DNA of 64,000 nt from DASZUK01 sp963745595 (lineage in GTDB: Bacteria > Actinomycetota > Acidimicrobiia > Acidimicrobiales > RAAP-2), in assembly GCA_963745595.1 (NCBI GenBank), contig CAVUYB010000008.1:113391-177390 (forward strand). The letters are read 5' to 3'. The notes under the pieces were generated by a model that saw nothing but the letters and a program-made list of their open reading frames with translations, was not told where the DNA came from and made no database searches. Below, piece after piece: positions 1-8,969 of the stretch. The position numbers were made by a program, and so were the translations under genes. Within the stretch, counting starts at the first letter, position 1. Every line of letters begins with the position of its first letter.

Positions 1-1055
1 GCACCGTCGTCCGGGAGCGCGACGGCGAGCTCCTGTGCGACCTGCTGGCGGCCGGCGACCGCTGGTTGGCCGCGGCGGGTGGCCGGGGCGGGCGGGGCAA
101 CGCCCGGTTCCTGAGCAACACCCGCCGCGCCCCGTCCTTCGCCGAGCAGGCCGAGCGCGGTCAGGAGCGCTGGCTCGACCTCGAGCTGAAGCTCGTCGCC
201 GACGTCGCGCTCGTCGGCTTCCCGAACGTCGGCAAGTCGACGCTCATCTCCGCCGTCTCCGCCGCCCGCCCGAAGATCGCGGACTACCCGTTCACGACGC
301 TCCAGCCCCATCTCGGCGTCGTCCGCGTCGGCCGCCGCGGCGCGGCCGACGAGGTCGAGCTGGTGATGGCCGACGTTCCCGGTCTGGTCGAGGGAGCGGC
401 CGAGGGCCGCGGCCTCGGCCATCGGTTCCTCCGCCACGTCGAACGGGCCCGGGCGCTCGTCGTCCTGCTCGACCTGGCCGCGCTCGACGGGCGCCCGCCG
501 GCGGACCAGCTCGACGTGCTGCTCGGCGAGCTCGGGCGCTACCAGCCGGACCTGCTCGACCGGCCGAGGGTGGTCGTCGGCTCCCGGGCCGACCTGGTGC
601 CGGACGCCGATGCCGGCCCGGCCGAATTGGTCATCTCGGCGGTCACCGGCCAGGGCCTTCCCGATCTGCTCGGCCGGCTGGCCCGGACCGTCACGGCGGC
701 CCGGGAGGCCGAGGTGCCGGCGGTCACCGGTCAGATCGTCATCCACCGCCCGGCGCCCGAGGGCATCGTCGTCGAGCGGGTCGGCAGCCGCGCCTGGCGG
801 CTCGTCGGCCGAGCGGCGGAGCGGGCGGTCGGGTTCTCCGACCTGACCGACGACGGGGCGATGGACGAGGCCGTCCGCCGGCTCCGCCGGCTGGGCACCG
901 ACCGCGCCCTGGCCCGGGCCGGGGCCCACGACGGCGACGAGGTCGAGGTCGGGCCGGTCTCGTTCACCTGGTACCGCGACGGGGCCGATCTCGGCGCCAC
1001 CGAGGAACGCGACGACGCCCGCCCGGCGGCCCTCCGTCGGCGGGGCCGCCGATGA
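1..1055 (+). CDS. obg: GTPase Obg/CgtA, 5'-truncated by the window edge
   Basis: Ribosome-associated GTPase that acts late in 50S subunit assembly. Only the C-terminal part is present: the frame is open from base 3 and begins at the end of the glycine-rich Obg fold. Visible are the G1 loop GFPNVGKST (about bases 213-240), the switch segment DYPFTT, the G3 motif DVPG and the C-terminal OCT domain. The TGA at 1053-1055 overlaps the proB start (ATGA), so the two are translationally coupled. obg-proB-proA is a standard actinobacterial arrangement. Identity is firm; only the start is missing. Confidence 0.97.
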   Translation, partial: TVVRERDGELLCDLLAAGDRWLAAAGGRGGRGNARFLSNTRRAPSFAEQAERGQERWLDLELKLVADVALVGFPNVGKSTLISAVSAARPKIADYPFTTLQPHLGVVRVGRRGAADEVELVMADVPGLVEGAAEGRGLGHRFLRHVERARALVVLLDLAALDGRPPADQLDVLLGELGRYQPDLLDRPRVVVGSRADLVPDADAGPAELVISAVTGQGLPDLLGRLARTVTAAREAEVPAVTGQIVIHRPAPEGIVVERVGSRAWRLVGRAAERAVGFSDLTDDGAMDEAVRRLRRLGTDRALARAGAHDGDEVEVGPVSFTWYRDGADLGATEERDDARPAALRRRGRR

Positions 1056-2152
1056 GCCGCCCGATCCTCGTCGTCAAGGTCGGCTCGTCCACCGTGACCG
1101 CGCCCGATGGGGCGGCCGACCGCGACGTCGTCAACCGGCTCGGCGACGAGATCGCCGAGCAGCGCCGGCACGGCCGGGACGTCGTCGTCGTGACGTCCGG
1201 AGCCATCGCCGTCGGTTGGTCGGCCCTCGGGCGACGCGGGCCGCGACCGACGGACCCGGCCGTCCTCCAGGCGGTCTCCGCTATCGGCCAGCACCGCCTG
1301 ATGCGGGCATGGCAGGACGGCCTGGCGCCGCACGACCTGCTCGCCGGCCAGGTGTTGCTGGCCCCGCTCGACTTCGTCCACCGCCAGCAGTACCTGCACG
1401 CCCGGGGCACGCTCACGCACCTGCTCGAGCTCGGCGTCGTCCCGGTCGTGAACGAGAACGACGCGGTCGCCGACGAGGAGATCCGGTTCGGCGACAACGA
1501 CCGATTGAGCGCGCTCGTCGCCCACCTCGTCGGGGCCGAGCGGCTCGTCCTGCTGACCGACACGCCCGGGTTGCTGACCGGTGATCCGCGCGAGACGGAT
1601 GGCGTCTCGCTCATCGAAGAGGTCGTCGAGATCGACCAGCAGCTGGAGGCCGTCGCCGGCGGATCGGGCAGCGACGTCGGCAGCGGCGGGATGGCGTCGA
1701 AGCTCGCGGCGGCCAAGATCGCCACGTGGTCCGGCGTCGAGGTCGTCATCGCCGACGGCAAGCGTCCGGGCGTCCTCGGCGCGGTCGTCGCCGGCGAGGC
1801 CGCCGCCGGCACCGTCTTCCGGGCCCACGACCGACGGCTTCCGGCCCGGAAGCTCTGGATCGCCTTCGCTCTCGGCTCGTCCGGCAAGCTCGTCGTCGAC
1901 GACGGCGCCCGGCGGGCCGTCGTCGAGCGGGGTCGTTCCCTGCTGCCGGCCGGCGTCGTCGCCGTCCACGGGCGGTTCGATCCGGACGACGCGGTCGAGA
2001 TCGTCGGCCCCAACGGCCAGGTCTTCGCCAAGGGTCTCGTCCGGCACGCGTCCGGCCGGAGCGACGAATGGGTCGGCCGCCGCAGCGAGGAGCTGCCCGA
2101 CGATCTGCCGCACGAGATCGTCCACCGCGACGACCTCGTGCTGCTCGTCTGA
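1052..2152 (+). CDS. proB: Glutamate 5-kinase with C-terminal PUA domain
   Basis: Phosphorylates L-glutamate to gamma-glutamyl phosphate, the first step of proline synthesis. The 366-residue protein starts with the amino-acid kinase fold (VVKVGSSTVT) and carries NENDAVADEEIRFGDND and LLTDTPGLLTGDP, typical of ProB. The last 90 or so residues (from about RKLWIAFAL) form a PUA domain, as in the long bacterial ProB. The start is the ATG overlapping the obg stop by four bases. proA, the next enzyme in the pathway, follows after 46 bases under its own promoter-like -10. Confidence 0.96.
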   Translation: MSRPILVVKVGSSTVTAPDGAADRDVVNRLGDEIAEQRRHGRDVVVVTSGAIAVGWSALGRRGPRPTDPAVLQAVSAIGQHRLMRAWQDGLAPHDLLAGQVLLAPLDFVHRQQYLHARGTLTHLLELGVVPVVNENDAVADEEIRFGDNDRLSALVAHLVGAERLVLLTDTPGLLTGDPRETDGVSLIEEVVEIDQQLEAVAGGSGSDVGSGGMASKLAAAKIATWSGVEVVIADGKRPGVLGAVVAGEAAAGTVFRAHDRRLPARKLWIAFALGSSGKLVVDDGARRAVVERGRSLLPAGVVAVHGRFDPDDAVEIVGPNGQVFAKGLVRHASGRSDEWVGRRSEELPDDLPHEIVHRDDLVLLV

Positions 2153-2186
2153 CCGCCGGGCCGGTCGGCGCCGGCTGACGACCCGG

Positions 2187-2201
2187 TAACCTTTCCGGAT
2201 G
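2187..2201 (+). promoter_or_regulatory. Leaderless-type promoter of proA
   Basis: TAACCT at 2187-2192 is followed by six bases and then the ATG. This spacing puts the transcription start on the A of the start codon, and there is no Shine-Dalgarno sequence. proA therefore probably also gives a leaderless transcript besides read-through from obg-proB. Confidence 0.55.
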
Positions 2202-3431
2202 AGCCTCACCGCGCTGGGCGGTCGCGTCCGGGCTGCGTCCCGCCAGATCGCCGCGACGTCGTCCGCGGTCCGCGACGACGTCCTCCGGACCGCCGCCGAT
2301 CTGCTGGTGGCCGAGACCGGCGGCATCCTGGCCGCCAACCGGGACGACCTGGCCGCCGCCACCGGGCTGGCCGAGACGGCGGTCGACCGACTGACGCTGA
2401 CCGAAGACCGCGTCCGGGCGATGGCCGATGGCCTGCGGACGGTCGCCGACCTGGCGGACCCGGTCGGCGAGGTCGTCGACGGTTGGGTGCGGCCGAACGG
2501 TCTGCGGGTCGAGCGGGTCCGCGTCCCCCTCGGCGTCGTCGGCGTGATCTACGAGAACCGCCCGAACGTGACGAGCGACGTCGCCGGGCTCTGCCTGAAG
2601 TCCGGCAACGCCGCCTTCCTCCGGGGCTCCGCCTCCGCGCTGGCGTCGAACGCGGCGATCGTCGACGTGCTGCGCCGGGCCCTCGACAAGGCCGGACTGC
2701 CGGCCGACGCGGTCGCCCTCGTCACCGACGGCAGCCACGAGACGGCCGTCGAGTTCATGCGGCTCCGCGGGGTCATCGACTGCCTCGTGCCCCGCGGCGG
2801 ACCGGCGCTGATCGCCTCGCTGCTCGAGCACGCCACCGTCCCGTACGTGCTCGACGGCGACGGCAACTGCCACGTCTACGTCGACGCGGCCGCCGACCTG
2901 GAGATGGCCGAGCGGATCGTCGCCAACGCCAAGACCCAGCGACCCGGCGTCTGCAACGCCGCGGAGACGCTGCTCGTCCACGCCGACGTCGCCGCGCAGT
3001 TCCTGCCGGCCGTCCGCCGAGCGCTGCCCGACGTCGAGCTCGTCGGGGACGACCGGGTCCGGGCCGTCCTGCCCGACGCCGGCGTCGCCACCGACGACGA
3101 CTTCGCCACCGAGTTCCTCGGGCTCAAGCTGAGCGTCGCCGTCGTCGACGACCTGTCGGCCGCGGTCGAGCACATCACCCGGTTCAGCTCCGGCCACTCC
3201 GAAGCGATCGTCACGGCCGACCTGGCGACGGCCGACCGGTTCGTCGCCGAGGTCGACGCGGCGGCCGTCGTCGTCAACGCGTCGACCCGGTTCGTCGACG
3301 GCGGCGAGCTCGGGCTCGGCGCGGAGGTCGGCATCTCGACGCAGAAGCTGCATGCCCGCGGCCCGATGGGCCTGCGCGAGCTGACCTGCGTCAAGTGGAT
3401 CGTCCGCGGCGATGGCCAGGTCCGCCAGTGA
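2199..3431 (+). CDS. proA: Glutamate-5-semialdehyde dehydrogenase (gamma-glutamyl phosphate reductase)
   Basis: NADPH-dependent reduction of gamma-glutamyl phosphate to glutamate semialdehyde, the second step of proline synthesis. The 410-residue protein is normal length for ProA. It contains GVIYENRPNVTSDVAGLCLKSGN, typical of the family (split here across the cofactor region), and the catalytic cysteine in RPGVCNAAETLL. The GPMGLRELTC motif lies near the C-terminus. The TGA is overlapped by the GTG start of the following MoxR ATPase gene (GTGA). Confidence 0.96.
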   Translation: MSLTALGGRVRAASRQIAATSSAVRDDVLRTAADLLVAETGGILAANRDDLAAATGLAETAVDRLTLTEDRVRAMADGLRTVADLADPVGEVVDGWVRPNGLRVERVRVPLGVVGVIYENRPNVTSDVAGLCLKSGNAAFLRGSASALASNAAIVDVLRRALDKAGLPADAVALVTDGSHETAVEFMRLRGVIDCLVPRGGPALIASLLEHATVPYVLDGDGNCHVYVDAAADLEMAERIVANAKTQRPGVCNAAETLLVHADVAAQFLPAVRRALPDVELVGDDRVRAVLPDAGVATDDDFATEFLGLKLSVAVVDDLSAAVEHITRFSSGHSEAIVTADLATADRFVAEVDAAAVVVNASTRFVDGGELGLGAEVGISTQKLHARGPMGLRELTCVKWIVRGDGQVRQ

Positions 3432-4387
3432 ATGCCGGTCGGACTGAGGCCGAGGCCGCCGGCGACCGCCGCGCCGTCGGACCGCTCGGGTTGCCCGACA
3501 CCGGACCGCCGCGCTTCGAGTCGATCGAGGCCGTCCGCCAGGGGCTGGCCGGCCTCGACTACCTGGCCGACGAGGGGATCGCCGGCGTCGTCTACCTGGC
3601 CGACCGGCTGGCCAAGCCGGTGCTGGTCGAGGGGCCGGCCGGGACGGGCAAGACGCAGCTGGCCAAGTCGGTGGCCGAGCTGACCGGCAGCCGGCTCATC
3701 CGGCTGCAGTGCTACGAGGGTCTCGACGAGTCGAAGGCGCTCTACGAGTGGAACTACCGCAAGCAGCTCCTGCGCATCCAGGCCGGCCAGGTGGCCGGTG
3801 AGGGAACGGCTCCGGGCTGGCACGAGCTGGAGGAGGACATCTTCTCCGAGGACTTCCTGCTGACCCGGCCACTGTTGGAGGCCATCTCGGCCACCGAGCC
3901 GGTCGTCCTCCTGGTCGACGAGGTCGACCGGGTCGAGCTGGAGACCGAAGCCCTGCTGCTGGAGGTGCTCTCCGAGTACCAGGTGTCGATCCCCGAGCTC
4001 GGCACCGTCCGGGCGACGCAGCTGCCGATGGTCTTCCTGACGTCGAACAACACCCGAGAGCTGTCGGAGGCGCTGAAGCGCCGGTGCCTCTACCTCCACC
4101 TCGACTACCCGGACCTCGACCGGGAGCGGGCGATCGTCCGGGCCCGCGTCCCCGGCATCACCGAGGAGCTGGCCGACCAGGTCGCCCGGATCGTCCGGTC
4201 GCTGCGCACGCTCGAGCTGCGCAAGGCGCCGTCGGTCTCCGAGACGCTCGACTGGGCTCGGACGCTCGTCGTCCTCGGCATCGAGTCGATCGACGCCGCC
4301 GGCGCCCGCGACACGCTCCAGGTCCTCCTCAAGTACCAGACCGACATCGAGCGGGCGGCCAAGGAGCTGTTGGCCGCCGATGCTTGA
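3428..4387 (+). CDS. MoxR-family AAA+ ATPase
   Basis: A 319-residue AAA+ ATPase of the MoxR group. Such proteins work with VWA-domain partners as chaperones that activate metal- or cofactor-dependent enzymes, but the client here is unknown. Seen: Walker A GPAGTGKTQ (about residue 67), Walker B VVLLVDEVDR, sensor-1 FLTSNNTREL and an arginine-rich segment EALKRRC. The GTG start at 3428 overlaps the proA stop and is in frame with a short leader before the conserved PPRFESIEAV. The stop overlaps the ATG of the VWA gene, so the pair is cotranslated. Confidence 0.88.
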   Translation: MNAGRTEAEAAGDRRAVGPLGLPDTGPPRFESIEAVRQGLAGLDYLADEGIAGVVYLADRLAKPVLVEGPAGTGKTQLAKSVAELTGSRLIRLQCYEGLDESKALYEWNYRKQLLRIQAGQVAGEGTAPGWHELEEDIFSEDFLLTRPLLEAISATEPVVLLVDEVDRVELETEALLLEVLSEYQVSIPELGTVRATQLPMVFLTSNNTRELSEALKRRCLYLHLDYPDLDRERAIVRARVPGITEELADQVARIVRSLRTLELRKAPSVSETLDWARTLVVLGIESIDAAGARDTLQVLLKYQTDIERAAKELLAADA

Positions 4388-5819
4388 GCTCCTCGCCGGG
4401 TTCGTCACCGAGCTCCGCCAGGCCGGCCTGCCGGTCTCGCTGACCGAGCACCTCGACGCGGCGGAAGCCGTGGGCCACGTCCCGCTGGAGGACCGTGAGG
4501 CGCTCAAGTACGCGCTCGGGGCGACCCTCGTGAAGTCGAGCGCCCACTGGCGGGCCTTCGAGACCGCGTTCGAGATCTACTTCGCCAGCCGGCTCCCGGG
4601 GGCCGACGGCGTCGGTGGCGTGGGATCGGCCGAGGACGACGAGGCGACCGACCGGCCGAGCCAGCGGCCGGACGGCCAGGGGCGCGGGCCGGGCCGGGGG
4701 AGAGGGTCGGGCGGCGAAGGGATGTCGGCCGAGGAGCTGGCCCAGCTGCTCTACCGGGCGCTCCGCTCCGGCGACCCGGGCATGGCCGCGGTCGTCGCCC
4801 GGTACGCGGTCGACCGCTACGCCGGGATGGAACCGGGCCGCCCGGTCGGCGGTACGTACTACCTCTACCGGACGTTGCGGAACCTGGACCTCGACGGGGT
4901 GCTCGAACGGCTGATGGACGAGCGTCGGGACGAGGCGGCCACCGAGCTCGAAGAACGGCTGTTGGCCGACGAGTACCGAACCCGGATCGAGAAGGTCCGG
5001 CGAGCCGTCGAGAGCGAGATCCGGCGCCGGCTGGTGATGGACCGCGGCGCCGAGGCGCTGGCCCGGTCGGTGCGCAAGCCGCTGCCGGAGGACATCGACG
5101 TCATGCACGCCACCCGGGAGGAGCTGGCCGAGCTCCGGCGGGCCCTCCACCCGCTCTCCCGCAAGCTCGCCGTCCGGCTGGCCCGCAAGCGCCGGCACGG
5201 CCGGCGGGGGCCGCTCGACTTCCGGGCCACCGTCCGCCGCTCGTTGTCGACCGGCGGCGTGCCGGTCGAGCCGCGCTTTCGCCATCCACGACCGGCGAAG
5301 CCGGAGATCTTCGTGATCGCCGACATCTCCGGCTCGGTGGCGTCGTTCGCCCGCTTCACCCTGCATCTCGTGCACGCCATCAGCTCGCAGTTCTCGACGG
5401 TCCGCAGCTTCGTCTTCGTCGACGGCATCGACGAGGTGACCCGGTTCTTCGACGCCGCCGACGACCCGGCGGTGGCCGTCCACCGGATCAACACCGAAGC
5501 CGACGTCATCTGGGTCGACGGGCACTCCGACTACGGCCACGCGCTGGCGGTCTTCAACCAGCGGTGGGGTGACCAGGTGACGTCACGGGCCAGCGTCTTG
5601 ATCCTCGGCGACGCCCGGAACAACTACCACGCCACCGAGGCATGGGTCCTCGAAGAGCTGTCGCACCAGGCCCGACACCTTTACTGGCTCAACCCGGAGC
5701 CCCGCGACTACTGGTCGTCCGGGGACTCGGTCATCGCCGACTATGCGGTCCACTGCGACGAGGTCGTCGAGTGCCGGACGCTCCGCCAGCTCGAACGGTT
5801 CGTCGGCAACCTCACCTGA
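4380..5819 (+). CDS. VWA domain protein, CoxE-like partner of the MoxR ATPase
   Basis: A 479-residue soluble protein. The N-terminal half is helical and charged, with a Gly/Arg-rich low-complexity stretch around residues 80-115. The C-terminal half is a von Willebrand A domain with the MIDAS motif DISGSVASF (about residue 315) and a later GHSDYGHALAVF segment. CoxE/YehP-type VWA proteins pair with MoxR ATPases in metal insertion or enzyme maturation. The ATG lies inside the last codons of the ATPase gene, supporting a fixed stoichiometric pair. No adjacent dehydrogenase or other obvious client is present. Confidence 0.82.
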   Translation: MLELLAGFVTELRQAGLPVSLTEHLDAAEAVGHVPLEDREALKYALGATLVKSSAHWRAFETAFEIYFASRLPGADGVGGVGSAEDDEATDRPSQRPDGQGRGPGRGRGSGGEGMSAEELAQLLYRALRSGDPGMAAVVARYAVDRYAGMEPGRPVGGTYYLYRTLRNLDLDGVLERLMDERRDEAATELEERLLADEYRTRIEKVRRAVESEIRRRLVMDRGAEALARSVRKPLPEDIDVMHATREELAELRRALHPLSRKLAVRLARKRRHGRRGPLDFRATVRRSLSTGGVPVEPRFRHPRPAKPEIFVIADISGSVASFARFTLHLVHAISSQFSTVRSFVFVDGIDEVTRFFDAADDPAVAVHRINTEADVIWVDGHSDYGHALAVFNQRWGDQVTSRASVLILGDARNNYHATEAWVLEELSHQARHLYWLNPEPRDYWSSGDSVIADYAVHCDEVVECRTLRQLERFVGNLT

Positions 5820-5872
5820 TCGGCGGCCCGGCTCAGCTGATCAACGAGACGGTGGTCCCGATCGGCGAGGCG

Positions 5873-7495
5873 CTAGCAGGCGTAGTCGTTGTCGAAGTTC
5901 GGTGTCAGCCCGCCGGCCGAGTACTGGCTTGTCGGTGTTGTCGGCGAGCCGGAGCTGTACTGCACCATGGCCACCGGCCCGGACGGCAGCGAGTGGTACT
6001 TGGTGTGGATGTTCTGGCAGGTTGTCACCGGGTTGAGGCCCCAGTCGGCCGCCCAGTAGGGGACAGCCGGCTTGTATGTCGTCCCGACGATCTTGCTCCA
6101 GACGCCCGGGCTGGAGTAAATGCCGACGTTGTTGAGGCCCTCGGAGTGGAGGCCGTCGATGGCGCCCTGGACGAGCGAGGCGTTGGCCGCGGTTGTCGAC
6201 GTCCAGTTCGCCGTCTCGACGTCCAGCCACCAGCCGACCGAGGTGTTGACGCCGGCTTTCTGGGCCTTGGCGAAGGCGTCGACGGCCGCGTTGAAGCCGA
6301 AGTTGCAAGACGTCGGTGATGCCGACGACGCACAGGCTGGGTCTGTCGACGTCGCACTGGTGCCGTACGTGAGGAAGACGTAGAGGTTCAGCCCGCCGGC
6401 CGCCCACGCCGCCTCGGCGCTCAGGCAACGGTTCACGGAGCCGAACGACGCCCCCTCGACCTCGACGACGCCGATCGTGTACGGGCGCGGCGGCAGCTTT
6501 GTGCACTGGTAATTCGAGACGTCGTAGCCGTACGAGCCGGACGGGTACGTAGAGCCGCCGAACTGGCCGCTGCCGATCGCCTCGCTCATGCTGACGATCG
6601 GCTTGTTCAGCACCTGTGGGGCCGACCCCCAGTACGGGGCTGTGCCGTAGGCGCTGACCGCGCCGTTGCTGTTCGTGAACCAGTAGCCCTTGCCGGTGGC
6701 TGTGCCGGCCATGGCGACGATCGAGTACTTCTGCGGGACGTTGCCGACGGAACCGTAGAACTGGGCGTCGCCGTAGGCGAAGACGCCACCGTCCGACGCG
6801 GTGAACCAGTAGCCCTGGCCGTCGGGGGTCGGCGTCATGCCGACGATCGGCTTGTTCAAGTGGATGCTGCCGGTCGAGCCGTAGAACTGGGCGCTGCCGA
6901 AGGCGAAGATGCCGCCGTCGGCGGCGACCAGCCAGTAGCCGTCGCCTGTCGGCATGGCCGCCATGCCGACGATCGGCTGGTTGAGCGGCCGACCACCCAT
7001 CGAGCCGAAGAAGTTCGCCGCACCGAACGAGAAGATGCCGCCGTCGGAGGCGACGAGCCAGTAGCCCTTGCCTGTCGGGGTCGGCGCCATCCCGACGATC
7101 GGCTTGTTCAGCGCCATCGCGCCGGTCGAGCCGTAGAACTGGGCGTCGCCGAACGAGAAGATGCCGCCGTCGGAGGCGACGAGCCAGTACCCGGCGCTGT
7201 CCGCGGTCGCGGCCATCCCGACGACCGGCTTGTTCAGCGTCATGCTGCCGGTCGAGCCGTAGAAGCCGGCCCCGCCGAACGCGAAGACCCCGCCATCGCT
7301 GGCGACGAGCCAGTAGGCGGCCACCTTCGTCGTCAGCGTCGTGGCCGCCGTCGATGTCGTCGTCGTTGTCGCACCGGCCGGCGAGGCGGTCGCGGCGACG
7401 AGCCCGCCCGCGACGAGCCCGCTGGCGACGAGGGCTCCGGCCACCAGGACCCGGCGCGCCGCAGCGAGCGCACGGAAAGGGGAGGGACGGCTCAC
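5873..7495 (-). CDS. Secreted protein: six YWLVASDGGIFSFG repeats plus GH25-like domain
   Basis: A 540-residue exported protein. The GTG at 7495 is preferred because it begins a clean signal peptide (RALAAARR, then a hydrophobic stretch, then ASPAGA). Residues 61 to about 318 are six 43-residue repeats built on YWLVASDGGIFSFG and FYGSTG, ending in (L)NKPIVGM, probably a beta-propeller-like fold. The last 215 residues resemble GH25/DUF1906 lysozyme-like TIM barrels: YGYDVSNYQC supplies an N-terminal Asp and WWLDVET a later Asp/Glu pair. A cell-wall binding or hydrolysing role is inferred. Thr codon ACA is unusually frequent. Confidence 0.72.
   Translation of the reverse strand: MSRPSPFRALAAARRVLVAGALVASGLVAGGLVAATASPAGATTTTTSTAATTLTTKVAAYWLVASDGGVFAFGGAGFYGSTGSMTLNKPVVGMAATADSAGYWLVASDGGIFSFGDAQFYGSTGAMALNKPIVGMAPTPTGKGYWLVASDGGIFSFGAANFFGSMGGRPLNQPIVGMAAMPTGDGYWLVAADGGIFAFGSAQFYGSTGSIHLNKPIVGMTPTPDGQGYWFTASDGGVFAYGDAQFYGSVGNVPQKYSIVAMAGTATGKGYWFTNSNGAVSAYGTAPYWGSAPQVLNKPIVSMSEAIGSGQFGGSTYPSGSYGYDVSNYQCTKLPPRPYTIGVVEVEGASFGSVNRCLSAEAAWAAGGLNLYVFLTYGTSATSTDPACASSASPTSCNFGFNAAVDAFAKAQKAGVNTSVGWWLDVETANWTSTTAANASLVQGAIDGLHSEGLNNVGIYSSPGVWSKIVGTTYKPAVPYWAADWGLNPVTTCQNIHTKYHSLPSGPVAMVQYSSGSPTTPTSQYSAGGLTPNFDNDYAC
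6545..7315 (-). repeat. Six in-frame tandem repeats of about 129 bp
   Basis: Coding repeat array inside the secreted GH25-like gene. The first four units are close copies at protein level; the last two (toward 6545) are diverged. This suggests internal duplication with homogenisation at the N-terminal end. Confidence 0.85.
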
Positions 7496-7595
7496 GACGG
7501 CGGCCAGTGTACAAGCCGGTCGCGGCCACATGCAGGCATCCCCCGACTCGCGGCCAATGCCCGTACGGGCCCCGGGCGGGGCAACGGACGTGTGA

Positions 7596-8957
7596 TCAGT
7601 CGCGCAGGAACTCGGCGACGCGGAAGGCGAGATCGAGCGACTGGCGGGCGTTGAGCCGGGGATCGCACGTCGTCGTGTACCGCTGGCCGAGATCGTCCTC
7701 GAGGATCTCCTCCGCGCCACCGAGGCACTCGGTGACGTCGTCGCCGGTCAGCTCGATGTGGACGCCGCCGGGCCACGTGCCGGCCTGCCGGTGGACCGCG
7801 AAGAACTGCTGCAGCTCCGCCAGGATGTCGTCGAACCGGCGCGTCTTGCGACCACCGTCGCTGGTGAACGTGTTGCCGTGCATCGGGTCGCACGCCCAGA
7901 CGACCGGGTGGCCGGACTCGGCCACCGCGTCGAGCAGCGGCGGCAGCCGGGCCGCGACGTTGCCGGCGCCGAACCGGGCGATCAGGGTCAGCCGGCCGGG
8001 GACCCGTCCCGGGTCGAGCCGGTCGCACAGGGCGACGACCTCGTCGGCGGTGGCGTTCGGACCGACCTTGGCGGCCAGCGGGTTGATGACGCCGGACAGG
8101 AACTCGACATGGGCGCCGTCCGGCTGGCGCGTGCGCTCGCCGACCCAGAGCAGGTGGGCCGACGTGTCGACCCAGTCGCCGGTCAGTGAGTCCTGGCGGG
8201 TCAGCGCCTCCTCGTAGTTGAGGATCAGCGCCTCGTGGCTCGTCCAGAAGTCGACCTGGTGCAGGCCGCCCTCGGCGTCGAGGTCGATCCCGCAGGCCCG
8301 CATGAAGCGGAGGGCCCGGTCGATCTCGCTGGCGATCCGCTCGTACCGGCGCCCCTCGGTCGACGACGAGACGAACTGCTGGTTCCACGCGTGGACGTGG
8401 GAGAGGTCGGCGAACCCGCCCTTGGCGAACGCCCGGAGCAGGTTCAGCGTCGACGCAGACTGGTGGTACGCCGTAACGAGCCGGGCCGGGTCCGGCCGGC
8501 GGGCGTCGGCGTCGAACGTCTCGTCGTTGACCATGTGGCCGCGGAACGAGTCGAGCTCGACGTCGCCGATCCGTTCGGTCGGTGACGATCGCGGCTTGGC
8601 GAACTGCCCGGCGATCCGGCCGACCTTGACCACCGGCACGCCGGCCGCGTAGGTCAGCGCGACGGCCATCTGCAGGACGACTTTGAGCTTGTCCCGGATG
8701 TTGTCGGCCGCGAAGTCGGCGAACGACTCGGCGCAGTCGCCGGCCTGGAGCAGGAAGGCCCGGCCCTGCGCCACCTCGGCCAGGGCCGACGTGAGCTGGC
8801 GGGCCTCCCCGGCGACGACCAGCGGTGGGAGGGTCGCCAGGCGGGCCTCGGTCCGCTTCAGCGCCTCCTCGTCCGGCCACGTCGGCTGCTGGGCCGCCGG
8901 CCGGCGGCGCCACGACGCGGCCTGCCACTCGCTGCCACTCGCTGCCGGCTCGGTCAC
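7596..8957 (-). CDS. aroG: 3-deoxy-7-phosphoheptulonate synthase, class II
   Basis: Condenses erythrose 4-phosphate and phosphoenolpyruvate into DAHP, the entry to aromatic amino-acid synthesis. The 453-residue length and motifs fit the class II (plant/AroG-mycobacterial) type: LQAGDCAESF, GRIAGQFAKPRS, DSFRGHMVN, SHEALILNYEEALTR, WVGERTR and CDPMHGNTF. The GTG start at 8957 is chosen because a TACGCT -10 ends six bases upstream. The frame stays open upstream, but that stretch is a tandem repeat and then antisense nadD. It separates nadD from the proA region. Confidence 0.95.
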   Translation of the reverse strand: MTEPAASGSEWQAASWRRRPAAQQPTWPDEEALKRTEARLATLPPLVVAGEARQLTSALAEVAQGRAFLLQAGDCAESFADFAADNIRDKLKVVLQMAVALTYAAGVPVVKVGRIAGQFAKPRSSPTERIGDVELDSFRGHMVNDETFDADARRPDPARLVTAYHQSASTLNLLRAFAKGGFADLSHVHAWNQQFVSSSTEGRRYERIASEIDRALRFMRACGIDLDAEGGLHQVDFWTSHEALILNYEEALTRQDSLTGDWVDTSAHLLWVGERTRQPDGAHVEFLSGVINPLAAKVGPNATADEVVALCDRLDPGRVPGRLTLIARFGAGNVAARLPPLLDAVAESGHPVVWACDPMHGNTFTSDGGRKTRRFDDILAELQQFFAVHRQAGTWPGGVHIELTGDDVTECLGGAEEILEDDLGQRYTTTCDPRLNARQSLDLAFRVAEFLRD

Positions 8958-8969
8958 GGTCCCAGCGTA
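8955..8969 (-). promoter_or_regulatory. Leaderless-type promoter of the DAHP synthase gene
   Basis: On the minus strand TACGCT (8969-8964) is followed by six bases and the GTG start at 8957. There is no ribosome-binding site. The hexamer sits at the edge of the 24-bp tandem repeat. Confidence 0.5.

Noticed and set aside
731..2362. Long open frame antisense to obg, proB and proA
   Set aside because: High GC leaves many antisense frames open; its protein is low-complexity Arg/Ala/Asp and the sense genes are certain. The same applies to most other long antisense frames, for example 39718-42351 and 60241-62160.
5642..6319. Plus-strand open frame overlapping the end of the VWA gene and the secreted protein gene
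   Set aside because: It crosses two well-supported genes, has no recognisable domain and its composition matches a shadow frame.
6545..7315. Regularly spaced repeats that could look like a CRISPR array
   Set aside because: The unit is about 129 bp, in frame, and codes the YWLVASDGG protein repeat; there are no unique spacers.
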